64,000 nt of DNA from assembly GCA_944739405.2 (NCBI GenBank), contig OX123182.2:43339598-43403597 (forward strand), given 5' to 3'. Both the position numbers and the translations under genes were made by a program. A model generated the notes under the pieces. That model was not told where the DNA came from and made no database searches. It saw only the letters and a program-made list of their open reading frames with translations. Position 1 is the first letter of the stretch, and every line of letters starts with the position of its first letter. Of the stretch, positions 44,151 through 56,334 are shown one piece after another. This DNA comes from Euclidia mi (lineage: Eukaryota; Arthropoda; Insecta; Lepidoptera; Erebidae).

Positions 44151-47100
44151 CATAAGAAATAAAAAGAAAATAAAATATTAAAAATATTAGTGTCAAAAAA
44201 TAAAATACTGTCACACACAGTGAAAGTATAAATGCCGAATCGAGGCTGTAATATCATCATCAGTATCATGAAGTCAGTGTGTTGATTCGCGGAAGAAGTA
44301 GAAACTACACTATTCCGACAGTATTGTGGGGTCATCGCATGATAACATGCTGATTAACATATAAATTGAAATTTAAATGCATTCAAATAAAACGCATACA
44401 AACACACACCCTTTCACTCACAAAACATAAAAAAGCGCAACTCCAAGAGTTTATCTTCACATATTGATTTAACGTAAACAAAATGTATTTATCTTTACAA
44501 ATTTTGTTGTATGTTTTCTTATTTTGTATCCCTGAATTGTTTATACTGCATTCAAAAGAGAGCAGATTCACCTCATACTCTAAGAAGTAGAATATACTCC
44601 AAAAGCATTTAAGTACTAGAAAATAAGCAATTTCAGAGGTGGGCTAAGATAAACTGATGATGAAAAATTAGATGAAATAAAGCATGAAATTACCAAAGAC
44701 ATTGAAATAAGTTTCTAATTCTAAGAAAACTATGCTCCAGTTCAACAATACCCTGAACGACAGACAATGTTCTGGGAGCAGTTGCCTTATACATACATTC
44801 ACTGTGTTCACTGTTCAGTCGCCTGCGGTTAGTAATTCTCCAAATTGTGCCTATTGCCGTGATGTTCCGTGCAAGTCAAAATAAAAGGGTTTGCGTTTCC
44901 GACCCGTATTAAAGTTATTTTACGCAGTTGTAATTAGGTTAATGTATTTTCTTGCTGTTTTCTAATTGGTCGTATGTCAATAAGTAATAACATAAGAAAA
45001 TATGTAAATATTCCTGGCTAATTAAAAAAAACAAAGTTGACCGATAACAAGCTATAAACCCAGCTTTATTTAATTTCAAATTATTATAATATCGAATTTA
45101 AAATTTTAATTGCTATCGATTTTAAAACAAAACATGATCCTTGAGGCAAAGCATGACCCTAATTAGTAAGAATCTTTATATAAGAGGACGAGGAATTGTT
45201 ATCTAACTATGTAATTAGCCTCGCTACAGAAGACTGCAGTCAAAAAAGCTCGCTACATGTGAACTTTGCAACGTCTTGCTTTAAAAAATAAATCGCACAA
45301 TGCTCATATTTACAAAATCAAACTGCGCACCCTCAAACTTTACATACAAAAACATCACGTTTCAAATAAAGAACTCCTACATTAAACACAACTAATATTG
45401 CTCAGTGTTTATTCAATATTACCATAGGAATGTATCAACGCTCCAGTGACAAATAACATTCATATATTGCTTCAGGTTCACTGAGCAAGTGCTCTTACTA
45501 CTTATATTGAAGAGAAAAAATTCTATTGAAACTTTGGCATAATGCCGGTGATGTCCCTTTTTGTTTAATTTTGGTATATATTCATGTTACATTTGATGTG
45601 CTGAAGATATTTTTTATTATTAGATTAGTTGAAGTAGTGTTTCACTTCTTTCTTACCCTTGAATTAGGATATGTGAAGGAAAAAAAATAGCTTCATATGA
45701 TAGGACTATAGTCACTACTTTAATATATTTCTTTGCCTTTTCAGCCTTGTTTCTAAATTACATGTGACAGTCAGCTAACATGAAAAAGCTCAATTGTATA
45801 AATTCTTGACTGGTCTCAAAAGTTTACCATACAGCGTTTACAGATGGTACTATCATAGTATTTAGTCATCAGTTACTATTTATTTAATACTGACCGAATA
45901 GCACTGTGGGTGGTTAGTAGGTATAAACGAGAGTTTCGTTTCTTAATCAAAATAAATCTTTGTCTGCTTTCGTCGATATATTTTTCATTTTATTGATATA
46001 TATATTAATTTAATTATTTTGTGTTCAAGATAGTATCTTAATGTTTATTAGTTACCTGATTGCCATTGCACAAGCTCTATCATTCCAGACTAATATTTGC
46101 ATCTATATCATAACATTATGTTAGCAAAGTAACAGCTCCTGCAAAACATTTCGTATGAAATACCTTTGTGTAACACGTCCTTACATATACAACAACAAAA
46201 TAGATACAGATAGGGACAGTTTTTGCCATTGTTTTGCCTCACGTTATATAAATTAGTTCGTCATTGTATCGTCCCAATCTTACCAACGCTACGTCCAGAT
46301 TGTACTGCTAATATTGGAGGAGATTATTTGCCTCGTACACGTCAACTCTTATCTACGTATACCTTTTTATGTTTCGCAATCTTCATAAGATACACTTTAA
46401 TAGGTATGAGTTTTTCTAAATATAGTAACAAGATTGTGAAATAAGTAATTCCTGTTTACTGTGTACTACCTGTAGATGCAAGATGACATATTTGCACAAT
46501 TGTTACCAAGTAAAATTTTCAGAACAGAACTTTGAGTGATCAACAAACTAGTGCTCCTACTCTGAGTGCACTTTGTGAAAGCAATTTCTCGCGAGTCAGG
46601 CTTTTAAACATCGAATTCAGTGTAATGTGAATAAAGTATGTATTAGCCACGTGCGCAAACATGATCTTCAACCAATCAATGTTTGCAATACTTGTCTTGT
46701 CCTCTTCATACACCGAGAGAGTAAACTAAACAGACCGATAAATACCCTCAAATCACTGAACAATCACGCCCCATTTATCCTCAAATGAAAAGCTCCGAAA
46801 CGTAAACGATTTTTATAAAGAAACGTTGTAAATCTCTACAAAGTAGAGAAGCAGAGGCTGGCAGATGTTTTCGTATGCACACAGAGTGGTGCGCTCAATC
46901 AGTTCTCAAAGGAGACGGTTTCGACGTGAGATCAAAGGCGCCACTCGTTACCTTACTTCGTACACTTTGTTAGTGGCTTATTCTATACTGTAGTTATGAC
47001 GTTGCCAATATAGTCAATCTATAGATAATTGCACATGTATTGAATTAAATGTATTTCGATATAGTATAATACGTTTACTTAATTGTTTTCTTCAATATTT

Positions 47101-47218
47101 TAATATGGTTACTTAATGCACATATACATGTATTTATTTCTTAAGTATCATAGATTATAAGTCCAGGAACCTATTATGCATAAGTAATGAAAGAACACTG
47201 ATTCTTAATATTTAGACA
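44151..47218. other. gene-free AT-rich region
   Basis: No recognised gene or element edge. Several frames of 60-73 codons are AT-driven. A less AT-rich patch at 46860-46985 has no coding match. Confidence 0.45.
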
Positions 47219-47470
47219 CTAGATGATGCCCGCGGTTACACCCGCGTTATTTAAGGCTACTGCTTTCTCGTCGCTCATAGCATGATGTTATATAGCCTTC
47301 CTCAATAATGGGCTATCTCACACTGACATAATTTCAGCACAACATGTGCATATTATAAAGTAATTCATATTTTATATTATCAAATAAGTTGAATAATATA
47401 AAACAATTACGATTTCATATTTTTTATGAGATACGTACACTTGTTTTTACTAAGTGCTAACTTTATTGAA
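47219..47470 (-). mobile_element. Helitron-like non-autonomous element, 3' end
   Basis: On the minus strand the terminus reads ACGCGGGTGTAACCGCGGGC and ends CATCATCTAG followed by T: a CGCGG/CCGCG stem 8-12 bases before CTAG|T. This is the Helitron 3' signature. The body (CCCATTATTGAGGAAGGC...TATAACATCATGC) is a familiar lepidopteran repeat. The 5' edge is unclear. Confidence 0.65.
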
Positions 47471-48413
47471 GCATAAAGTGTTAAATATACTGGTTACATG
47501 AAAATAACAAATTTATTTTGTATATAATATATAATAACGATTTTATATTTTCTAACTATATCTCTTCTTCATAAGCATTTAACAGTCCACTTTTGGATTA
47601 GGCCTCTCCTTTGAAAGGAAGAATTGAAGAATGTATACTAATTAGTATAATAAGGGAGTTGTAAGCATAAAGAGTTGTTACTGACCCGTGAATATAAACC
47701 ATAATGTTACAATACAAAATATATTCCGTAAATAGCAAGTTGCAGTTCCAAGATACCATAGAAATTCCGAGTCAGGAAATTTTTCTCAGAATTCTGTGAA
47801 CACTAAATTGAATTTGTGACAGTTACATTGAAATTTACTTCATATCAGAATTTAATAAAATTAAAATATAAATTTAAGTACCTATGAAAAACTCCGTTAA
47901 AAATAAACATAGACCTGCTGAAAATGTTTTTAAATAGTCAATCATAATATCAGAATTACAGTTTATATGATTTGGCAAAGAGATTTCTTTGTTAGTATTT
48001 TCGAGGATTTCTCAAATGAACTAGTACATTCTCAAAGAACGTTCCTAATGTCGATTTCATCGGCTTGCTATCGACTTTACATATGTCGACTCAGCGATTT
48101 CGAAAGTAGGCTAATACTCGGCTGTAATATGTTCCAGTAATTGATTGGAATTTCATAATGTAGCTATGAGAAAATGCGTTCGGTTCATACATAAAACTCT
48201 AATATGGGCATATTAGACTCTGTGCCATGTTAATTGGCACAGAGGCTAACCGTGAAATGAAATGAATGTAAAATGTACACCCGTTTTCTGTGATGTTATG
48301 CTGGCACGTCTATAAATTTATTCTTTGCCGACAATTATTTTCAACACGATCGGTGGTTTAAATTACCATTAGCCTGGTCCTTGGTCAGTACGATTTTCAG
48401 CTTACGAAATATC
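47471..48413. other. AT-rich stretch with one repeat scrap
   Basis: A minus-strand scrap of the 39810-40066 module is seen at 47578-47628 (AACAGTCCACTTTTGG, AGGCCTCTCCTTTG). Nothing else is recognised. Confidence 0.45.
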
Positions 48414-48590
48414 CTCCTAGCGTTATCCCAGTTAGAACCCGGGGTCCGTTTTTCTAGTCTAAGCGGATTTGACTGAATATTGGCTGCCTATTTGACCTGC
48501 GCAACCCAAAGAGATAGGTATATTCCATGGTTGAGACTAGTGTCATTTTATACATAGGCACTGACTTCCTATCTTCTGTCAGGTACAAGG
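48414..48590 (-). mobile_element. SINE 3' portion, same family as 1160-1503
   Basis: CAGTTAGAACCCGGGGTCCG, then TATATTCCATGGTTGAGACT and ATAGGCACTGACTTCCTAT match 1184-1336 closely. The tRNA-like head is missing. Confidence 0.75.
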
Positions 48591-49844
48591 ATTTACGTCT
48601 GATTTTACTCACTGCACTGATAACATGTCCCAGAGAGTGTATGAAGGTCCACTCAGAATTTCACAACCATATGCTGACGATGAATTATGCAATGCATAAC
48701 AAGCACGTCATGAACCTTATATTTAAGCCTAACCTTCGTGACATCCTCATAAACGGTGCCCTATCCGTAGCTCCAGTGACAAAATATATTTGAAAAAAAA
48801 TTTATCTTCACAATACTTTCCAGTACATTGGACATATTTTTGTACCTGTTTGAAATTTTGAAGAATACGATGAGATTGATTTAATTTATCTAGATCTCTG
48901 AAAAACTTCTTAACTATGCTTTATGGATTGGTAAATGAAGGCATTCAACTGAATTGAAAATTTCTTAGACTGCAGAAAATTGCGCAATGATTCTTCAATT
49001 TTTCCAGGTATCTTATCAATTTGTCGCAATGTTAAACTAGTGGTCAAATAAGTTTTTGGATTAATTTTGCAACTGATGTATTCTGGTAAAATTTAATCTT
49101 TCCAGAAGTGGTTTGCCCGGTTTAGCAATCCACGATGTCATATCGAACAATGCTTGAATTCCGTCGTCGTCTTACTTTGAAGCTGATGAAATAGGTTATG
49201 TTAGAATTGGTTGATTTATAACTGTTTTCAAATCTTGGAAATAGCTTTGTCTTTTTTATTAGAGCGTTAACTATGCATTTTATCTTTAACAGTTCACGGC
49301 TTCATAACTTTATTTGGCGAATAAGAGCCCCTCTCATTGGATTCGTGAGATTTTCGATAATATTGCAAAGATGTCCATTCTACTCTATGAGATTTACTTA
49401 TTTGTTCCGTCTTACATTTTCTTTACACATACGCGAGTGATATCAACGCTTAAAATATTGTAAATGATATTAAATGTTCAACCACTTTATGTAGGTTGCA
49501 GTTTTATTCCAGTATTTTCCATGTTACGCAGATCAGCAGGCATACGATAAAGATGCAGTTGCTTGTCCAAATATTACCTGGCGTGTAATAAAAACGCAGG
49601 GACGGTGCGTGGCAATAAGGATCGATTCACGTATACTACAACCACACCTCAACCTCAACGCAATTACACAACGTCGCGATTAGCGAGAGCTAATTTGTAA
49701 GAAAATTTGTATCTCGATTCACCGGTACACATTTTGTAGTCTTTATCAACCACGGGCCGCGTGTCAAAAAGACAGCCACGTCTGAACTTTGACGTTACGT
49801 TGAAGCGATGATACTGCGCGCGCGCCTATGATCTCTCTATATTT
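48591..49844. other. gene-free region
   Basis: No recognised gene or repeat edge. Confidence 0.45.
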
Positions 49845-50108
49845 GAAGACCGGTTGGCGCCGCGGGAGTGTAAGCGACTGCTACGCCGAAGGTCGCGGGT
49901 TCGATTCCCGCTCAAGTCAAACATTTGTGTGCGTGAACATGGATGTTTGTCTTGGTCTGGGTGTTTCTATGTATAATATGTATGTATTTACAAAAAAAAA
50001 GTATATATGTATGTTTATCCATTATCTAGTACCCATTGTACAAGCTTCAGCTTAGTTTGGGACTAGATGGTGTTGTGTGAATGTGGTAAAATATTATTAT
50101 ATTATTAT
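49845..50108 (+). mobile_element. tRNA-derived SINE, full length, TTA-repeat tail
   Basis: The tRNA-like head contains GTTGGCGCCGCGGGAGTGT and the B box GGGTTCGATTCCCGC. The body (TGTGTGCGTGAACATGGATG, CTGGGTGTTTCTATGTATAA, AGTTTGGGACTAGATGG) is a well-known lepidopteran SINE, and it ends in TTATTATATTATTATTA. It is not a functional tRNA gene: there is no consistent cloverleaf. No exact TSD found. Confidence 0.8.
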
Positions 50109-50486
50109 TATATGGTTGAGAATCGTTATTGGCATCTGCATGCTAGGCAACCACATCGCAGCCATGCTACCACAACCATATTATGTACGTACAACAATGA
50201 AACCGGATAATGATGGAAACGTACACGGACCTGTGAAATGCAAGCAACATTTCAATTCTAGATCAAAGAAGGCTTTGGCCCTATGAGCGTAAAACATAAA
50301 TAAGTTGTGAAACATAATTATCCTCTGGTCTTTAACACGCTTTTATTAGGTTGTCGTGTATGAAACTAACATGTAATGGAATCTAAGCTAACTAATTTAA
50401 CCATCTTCCAAGGGTCGTAACGTAATGAAAATTGTCAGTTGTGTGTAGTACTGATGACAATACAATAATATGGTACTGTCAAACTG
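50109..50486. other. AT-rich stretch, nothing recognised
   Basis: Short frame of 69 codons at 50077-50286 has no domain. Confidence 0.4.
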
Positions 50487-50730
50487 ATCTAATGATGGAG
50501 CTGGAAGAAATGAACTGGAACTTCATGATGGAAAATCTTATTATAGCTGGTTTAGGTTTCTTAGAAAAGTCTTGTAATAAACTTTGGCCACGATTAGGTT
50601 TCAAGGTCTGATGATGAAGCCGGAAGATAGGCACTGGCACTCCATGATGGAAATTCATATCATAGTCGTGTTTGCACTTGTGAGAAAGGCCATGTAATGG
50701 ACTTTGAACACGATCAGGTTTCAAGGTTAT
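50487..50730. repeat. two tandem copies of a ~120-bp unit
   Basis: Units start at about 50487 and 50607 (period 120). Shared landmarks are AATGATGGAG/TGATGATGAAG, CTTCATGATGG/CTCCATGATGG and GATTAGGTTTCAAGGT/GATCAGGTTTCAAGGT. Because 120 is divisible by three, the minus-strand frame 50748-50479 reads a 40-residue repeat (TLKPDRVQSPLHGLSHK versus TLKPNRGQSLLQDFSKK). Known as a lepidopteran minisatellite type in my memory; function unknown. Confidence 0.85.
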
Positions 50731-50786
50731 AAAAAACCAATTATACATATATTGTAGACTACGCAGTGGTGTGATTAGGGTCCCGT

Positions 50787-50948
50787 ACTTTTGCGGCTGG
50801 ACAGGCGTATGTGGCCCTTAGTAGAGTAAAATCACTTAGTGGTCTCCTGATTGAAGAGCTAGATTTATATAAGCTGACAGATAAAATACCATATAATACA
50901 GACGCACAGGCGGAGATGGAGTGGACGCGGGCTCATTCGCTTACTTAA
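50787..50948 (+). pseudogene. Helitron-type (Pif1-like) helicase C-terminus
   Basis: The 53-codon frame TFAAGQAYVALSRVKSLSGL continues with LIEELDLYKLTDKI and ends at a TAA at 50946. GQAYVALSRVKSLSGL is motif VI of Pif1-family helicases, which form the C-terminal half of the Helitron RepHel protein that unwinds DNA during rolling-circle transposition. All upstream helicase motifs and the Rep domain are missing. Helitron-like termini at 51644-51893 and 47219 lie close by, so a decayed autonomous Helitron may once have been here. A host PIF1 exon is an alternative, but the acidic C-terminal tail and the repeat setting favour Helitron. Confidence 0.75.
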
Positions 50949-51643
50949 AATAAATGTATAAATGTTAAAAATATTTCGTTATCAAAGACCAAAAAGTATA
51001 AAATTAATTAATAGTTTAAAAACACCCTTAAAACATAACCCTTTTTTGTTCTTGTTCGTGAACGAGATATCTTTGGTTCCCTTTGGTAACCCTTTGGCGG
51101 CATAAATGCTATGCTCTTGTGCGACCTCATGCAGCTTTCACCAGGAAGGTAGTATTAGTATTTGTTAACAATAAAGTCTTTCCTGTTCCAACGCCCCACG
51201 CTTTTACAATTAAGTATTATACTTAAAAGCACATAGTTTACACTTCAGCCCAGAAATAGAGAACTTGAATGATCGAACGATTTATTTTTGTTTTTGTGTG
51301 CATTTATAAAAGCGTGTTTTTCTAGTGTCTTTTTAACTATTAATTTATTTCTAAGCAAACAAAACACATTTGTTTAGCTAAAATATTTTCACGAGCTGTT
51401 TTGATCAATATTATACGTTCGCCTTAAATTGTTATATCGGTTTAATAATTTAAGCTCCAAAAGACGATGACAAATATCATTAATACGAATTTGCGTAGCT
51501 TCAACTCATTGAAGTTTGTTTGAATCTGAAGTTAATCAAAAATTTATTTAATGAAAGAGGTGACAAATCAAACAGTAGCAATGGCTTAAAGACGTAATTT
51601 ACGATGAATAAGTTAATTAAATGTATTCTAATTTTATCACATT
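50949..51643. other. AT-rich stretch, nothing recognised
   Basis: No coding or repeat signal. Confidence 0.4.
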
Positions 51644-51893
51644 ACTATATATAATATTATAAAGAGGAAAAAATGTATTTTTGTTTGTTTGGTTGTTTGT
51701 TTGTAATGGATAAACTCAAAAAGTACTGGACCGATTTAAAAAAAATCTTTCACCATTAGAAAGCTACATTATCTGCGAGTAACATAGGCTATATTTTATT
51801 TTAGAAAAAACAGGGGTCCGTAAGATATTAGGGTTTTTCGGGTACGCGGAGTAGTTCCCTCAGGACGCGGGTGAAACCGCGGGAAACGGCTAG
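51644..51893 (+). mobile_element. non-autonomous Helitron-like element
   Basis: It begins near TATATATAATATTATAAAG and passes TGTTTGTTTGTAATGGATAA and GCGAGTAACATAGGCTATAT. It ends GACGCGGGTGAAACCGCGGG-AAACGG-CTAG before a T. The CGCGG/CCGCG stem followed by CTAG|T is the Helitron 3' signature. The 5' TC is not clear. No coding capacity. Confidence 0.7.
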
Positions 51894-52670
51894 TCACATT
51901 ATAATTTACTAAACGGAGAAAAGAAATATATTCTCTCAATTTCATATTATCGGTTTTAACATATCTACATAATATCCGTATTCGATCGGGAATGTTCAAT
52001 AATGTATCAATAAATATAATAATATATACCGGAGCAATTTGATTAAATAACAACCTTTGGCATCGCAATCATACTCGATCTGCCTTTACATTACAATGTA
52101 TAGGATATATGTCATTATACTGACGCGTTTGACTGAGAAAATTTGATTACAGTTACCCCAAATTATCTATTACTGTAACACAGTTGGAATAACCCAACAA
52201 AGGAAACTTGTGTGAGTCAAACAAACATCAATACAGCGCGGAGATATTTAAACAATATTCATTCTTTGTTTATTTTTCTGCGTATAATGTTCATTTCCCC
52301 GCTGCTTGACAATATTGCATGTAGCGCAGTGTTTGTCATTTCCTTTATTATGCTACTTCGCGTTATTTTATGAGGCGCAATATTGAGCAATGTCGGGTCA
52401 CATTTCCGTACAACGTTATAAATTCGACGCTGGGCCCCCAATATCACGTTAATACGAACAAATTTTATGCGCTGGTACTTATCTTAATTGGATGTAGCGG
52501 TAATGCTGGAGTGTTTTTACTCAATTCCGAGTTCTTGTACCCAAAGGGTTTGTTATAATTGAGTGTGCTCGGCTCATTTACCGCATTTTGGGTATTGGTA
52601 CCATTATATTATTCATATCTCAAAGAGCGATCATAACCTTAGTCGCGCAAAGAATGTTTATACGGCCATT
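51894..52670. other. gene-free stretch
   Basis: Only short frames without domains. Confidence 0.4.
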
Positions 52671-53867
52671 TTTGAGACGTCTCTCTCTCTCTGTGGTCGG
52701 TCCCTCATGACTGAGGATCGTGGTCATCGACGGATGTGGATGGTTTGCACCTGGTTTCGATGATCTGGCTCCACCGGTGCCTGTTTATGGCGTCTCGGGC
52801 GACAGAGCAAAACATGGTTGATGATGAGCCTCTCACTTGATCGCTCCATCTGGTTGGGGCCCTTCCCCGGGCTCGTTTACCCTCCATGTTCCCAACAACG
52901 ATCAGCTTTTCAAGGCTCTCTTCACCCCTCCTCATTATGTGGCCAAAGTATGTCAATATGCGCTGCTGGCAGATGGTGCAAAGGCGTGTTTGGAATGCAT
53001 CAATCTTTTGCCGTTCTCTGGCTCGTATTGTCCATGTTTCCACACCATACAAGAATATGGGGAATACTAGAGCGCGTATTAGACGGGTCTTGGTGGTGTT
53101 GGTAATACCCCTCTTCTTCCAGATGACATTGAGTCGGGTCATCGCGTCCTTAGCCATACCAATACGCCTCTTTATCTCCGGTACGCAGCTGCCATCGTTG
53201 TAGACTAGTGCGCCCAAGTCTGTACAGTGGTCAACGATGTCAACCCCTGGGATGATATTAGTTGATCTGGGGAGTTTTTCGGCACGGTCAACTACCATTA
53301 ACTTCGTCTTGCTTCTGTTTACTGCGAGGCCCATGCAGTTGCTCTCGGTCTCGAGTCTCTGAAACAGCTCCTGCATGTCTTCCATATACGTCGCTAAAAG
53401 GGCCGTGTCATCAGCATATCTGAGGTTCGATATCCGCTTTCCTCCTATCGGAAATCCCTTGTCCCAGTTTTCGAGTACTTTGCGGATGATGTACTCCCTG
53501 TATATATTGAACAGGGACGGGGATAGGATGCAGCCCTGTCGCACTCCCATTTTGGTTTCGAACACATTAGAACAATCGGTGCCGATTCTGATAAAGGAGC
53601 GGTTCTCAACATATAATTGTTGGATCAAGACAATTAAATGCTCTGGAGCTCCCATCTCGCTTAACACACTCCACAACTTATCCCATTGCACGCAGTCAAA
53701 AGCTTTTGTGTAATCTATGAAACATAAGACTACTGGACAGTTGAACTCCCTGCTCTTTTCAATAACTTGGCGAATGTTAAGAAGCTGTTCCCTTGTTTCT
53801 TTGCCCTTCACGAAGCCGGCCTGTTCTTCCAGTATCTGGCTTCGGAGAAAGTGGTGGTTTGAGACGT
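52671..53867 (-). mobile_element. 5'-truncated LINE insertion with 10-bp TSD
   Basis: The exact repeat tttgagacgt lies at 52671-52680 and 53858-53867. The 1177 bp between is an RT-encoding LINE on the minus strand whose 3' end carries a GA-rich tail (CTCTCTCTCT on the plus strand). The RT frame is open across almost the whole insertion, which suggests a fairly recent event. Confidence 0.9.
52705..53857 (-). CDS. endonuclease/RT-type LINE reverse transcriptase, 5'-truncated but open
   Basis: Reading down from the truncation at 53857 the frame starts HHFLRSQILEEQAGFV and stays open to a stop at 52705, about 380 residues. Landmarks are CFIDYTKAFDCVQWDKLW (first catalytic Asp), MGVRQGCILSPSLFNIY, LRYADDTALLAT (catalytic YADD), GLAVNRSKTKLMV, FLYGVETWTI and the C-terminal GHIMRRGEESLEKL to HDPQS. 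This is the RTE-like enzyme often annotated in insects as endonuclease-reverse transcriptase. The endonuclease and RT fingers are missing because of 5' truncation at insertion. There is no initiator: the codon at 53811 sometimes taken as a start is GTG inside the frame. It is not expected to make a working protein. Confidence 0.88.
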
Positions 53868-55200
53868 AATAAAAGATATTGTAACATTTCTCAAGCTCTT
53901 TCTCTCCACTCGTAGGTATTTCCGGGAAAAGGGGGAAGAAATATTATATTGTGAGAAAGTACAGAGTCTCGCTTGTTTTTGCGCTACAATTTGATAAGGG
54001 ACGTGTCTGTATCCACACCGAGAGAATCCACAAATAAACAATATTAATGGCAAAATTACACGTTGTGTTACATTTTATCGAAGCTTCCTGACGGGTAACT
54101 AAATGCATGTCACTTTGTTCTGTGCTAATCTTGGAGAGCTAAATCTTCTTTAGAAAATCTGTGTTCCCATTTTATATACGGGAATATGCAGACCGTTATA
54201 TAGTCGGTATGCAAAATCTTATGACTTATGACAGATATCCAATATTCCTCGAGGCGGGAGAACTGAGTGCAGCGGAACACTCATAGAACACAAATCAAGC
54301 GAGGAAAAATGAAGAAAAAGAAGCAAGACAAAGCGGTTGCTCGATCGATAAGAATTTCATAGTGAAATATGTGTTATTTTCTATGAAAAATGTATTTGGC
54401 TTTTAACACAATAACCCAGGAAAAGACGAATCGCGTTTGTATACCGCCATACATATGTAATATCCTTGTATCGGGTGGTATTAAATTCAAATAGCTTTTG
54501 TAGGGATTTCTTTCCTCTTACAGCGTTGCATATTTGTTCTGTTAAGTGAATTCTCAAGGCTTTAAACACTGTATTGAAATGTTTCTATAAATTTATATAT
54601 ATAATGTTAAAAGAAGAAATAAATGTAAATGTGAAGAACGAGTTTCTATCCTGATTTGAAATATTGACTGCACGTATGGTGTAGTAGTTTGGAGCGAATA
54701 GCAGCAAAACAGTAATTGCCTAATGGAAATAAAACAGATTGCCATGCACAGGGTATCAATTTCGAATCCACGGCGCGCACAATGACCTTTCGGACTTATG
54801 TGCGTATGCGTTTTTAGTTTTTGTTTAGACAGACAAAGTGATCGTGTCGCATCTGAGTCAAATTATTCTTTGTGAAACGGTCAGCATGATGTCACAATGC
54901 GCATCCATACAGAAAGTATATGTTTATCTCTTTTTCGCGCTTGCGATTAAATGTGCTATCTCACTTACACTTCTTATCTAATTCTTAGTGTGTCGTTTTG
55001 ACATATTATTATTAGTGTGCGTACGCTTTTCGCGATGCGTGCCACTCGTAAGCGCCGGTTACCTTGTCAGTAACTTGTCTACGGTTTTTTACTAGTATGT
55101 CTATGTACTCGAGAATTTTTCTGTGTATTATGGGTGCGATAACGTATGTAATAGTCACAACATTTTAAATCCTTTTAGGTGACTAGTACAAGGCAATAAT
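53868..55200. other. gene-free region with a SINE fragment
   Basis: A plus-strand tRNA-SINE remnant lies at 54664-54815 (TATCAATTTCGAATCCACGG, then GCGCGCACAATGACCTTTC), the same family as 1160-1503. The rest is AT-rich without signal. Confidence 0.5.
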
Positions 55201-56180
55201 ATGAGTACCCATTATTATATGCTCGTTCTCGATACTGACAGATTGTTGAGACCAGGTGGGTCCTTAACACACTGCGTATACCGAAAGCCTACACACACAG
55301 ATAGATACCTGCACGCCACGTCGCACCACCATCCTCGACAACTGCAATCCGTTGGGACGTCACTAAAAAACAGAGCACACGACCTCTGTGACCATTTGAA
55401 GCTAGAGCTAGACCATGTTCAGGACGTAATTAGGAAGAACGGATACTAGATACAACGTCGAATGACGCGGCCTATCAAGCGAGATAAACATCCGGTGGTA
55501 AATAGACAACCTACCTACATGCCCTACATTTGAGGTGTTACGGATAAAATAGGAGCAAAGTTTAAAAAACTACACCATTCCGACCGTATTTACACTAGGG
55601 GTCAAAGTATACAACATGGTGGGCACACCAAAGGATGTTCTACCGCTACAAACCCCAGGTGTCTATAAAATCAACTGCAGCTGCGGAAGCTCTTACATAG
55701 GGCAAACGAAGCGAACCATCGCTGAACGTATAAAGGAGCACATCGCAGCTGTAAAGAACCGTAAAACGAACAAATCGGCGATTGCGGAACATTTACTTCA
55801 ATCGGGCACCAATCACTGGATTGAATTTCATCGTCCCCAAGTCCTCTCCACGGAACGCCACTTTTACCCAAGAGTTGTGCGTGAAGCGATCGAAATCAGA
55901 AAACATATAAAAAAATCAATCGGGAAGAGGGCTTCAAATTGTCATCGGAGTGGAATCCAGTGATCCGGTTAACAAAACCCTTCTTTAATGCGCAGTCGGC
56001 GAATGTTCAATATACAGTTACGGTTAGTGTGTTTTGCGCCGGCACCTCGAAAATCAACAACGCGGGGGTAGAAATAGAATCTTCTACCTCGCACTCGGAG
56101 ACGTGACATCGCTACACCAGTCAGCTTGCGACCACGGGACGTGCAACCGTCTCGAAACGTCAAGCAAAAATAAGGTATGT
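55201..56180 (+). pseudogene. Penelope-like element remnant with GIY-YIG endonuclease
   Basis: The region is the 3' part of a Penelope-like retroelement. It starts with the end of the RT domain (SLTHCVYRKPTHTDRYLHAT, then SHHHP). After two in-frame stops (55447 and 55531) and a frameshift it continues as the endonuclease frame 55616-55963. That frame has GVYKINCSCGSSYIGQTKR, with GVY at residues 15-17, a CxC zinc-binding pair, YIG at 27-29 and a conserved ERIKEH, where arginine 38 matches the GIY-YIG catalytic arginine. A second frameshift near 55915 restores the first frame for EGFKLSSEWNPVIRL. The 3' end has CTCGAAACGTCAAGCAAAAATAA. The RT core is absent. GIY-YIG nucleases nick the target during retrotransposition of these elements. 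Confidence 0.9.
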
Positions 56181-56334
56181 AAATACCTAATGCATGTTCG
56201 CGTTAATTCCCGTATAGATATATATTCTTAAAGATGCAACGCAAGTGTTTAAAAGTGACAGATTGTAATCCTAGTGTGGATTATCTAGCTTAGCAATAGT
56301 AATATTTTTGACTAACTGTCTGAAAAGGGTTTTT

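Noticed and set aside
46860..46985. Possible host exon in a less AT-rich patch
   Set aside because: No consistent acceptor/donor pair and no recognisable peptide.
49845..49920. Possible tRNA gene (B box GGTTCGATTCC)
   Set aside because: No closed cloverleaf and it continues into a known SINE-like body; it is a SINE head.
52818..53713. Plus-strand frames over the LINE at 52681-53857
   Set aside because: Shadows of the minus-strand RT frame, which alone carries RT motifs.
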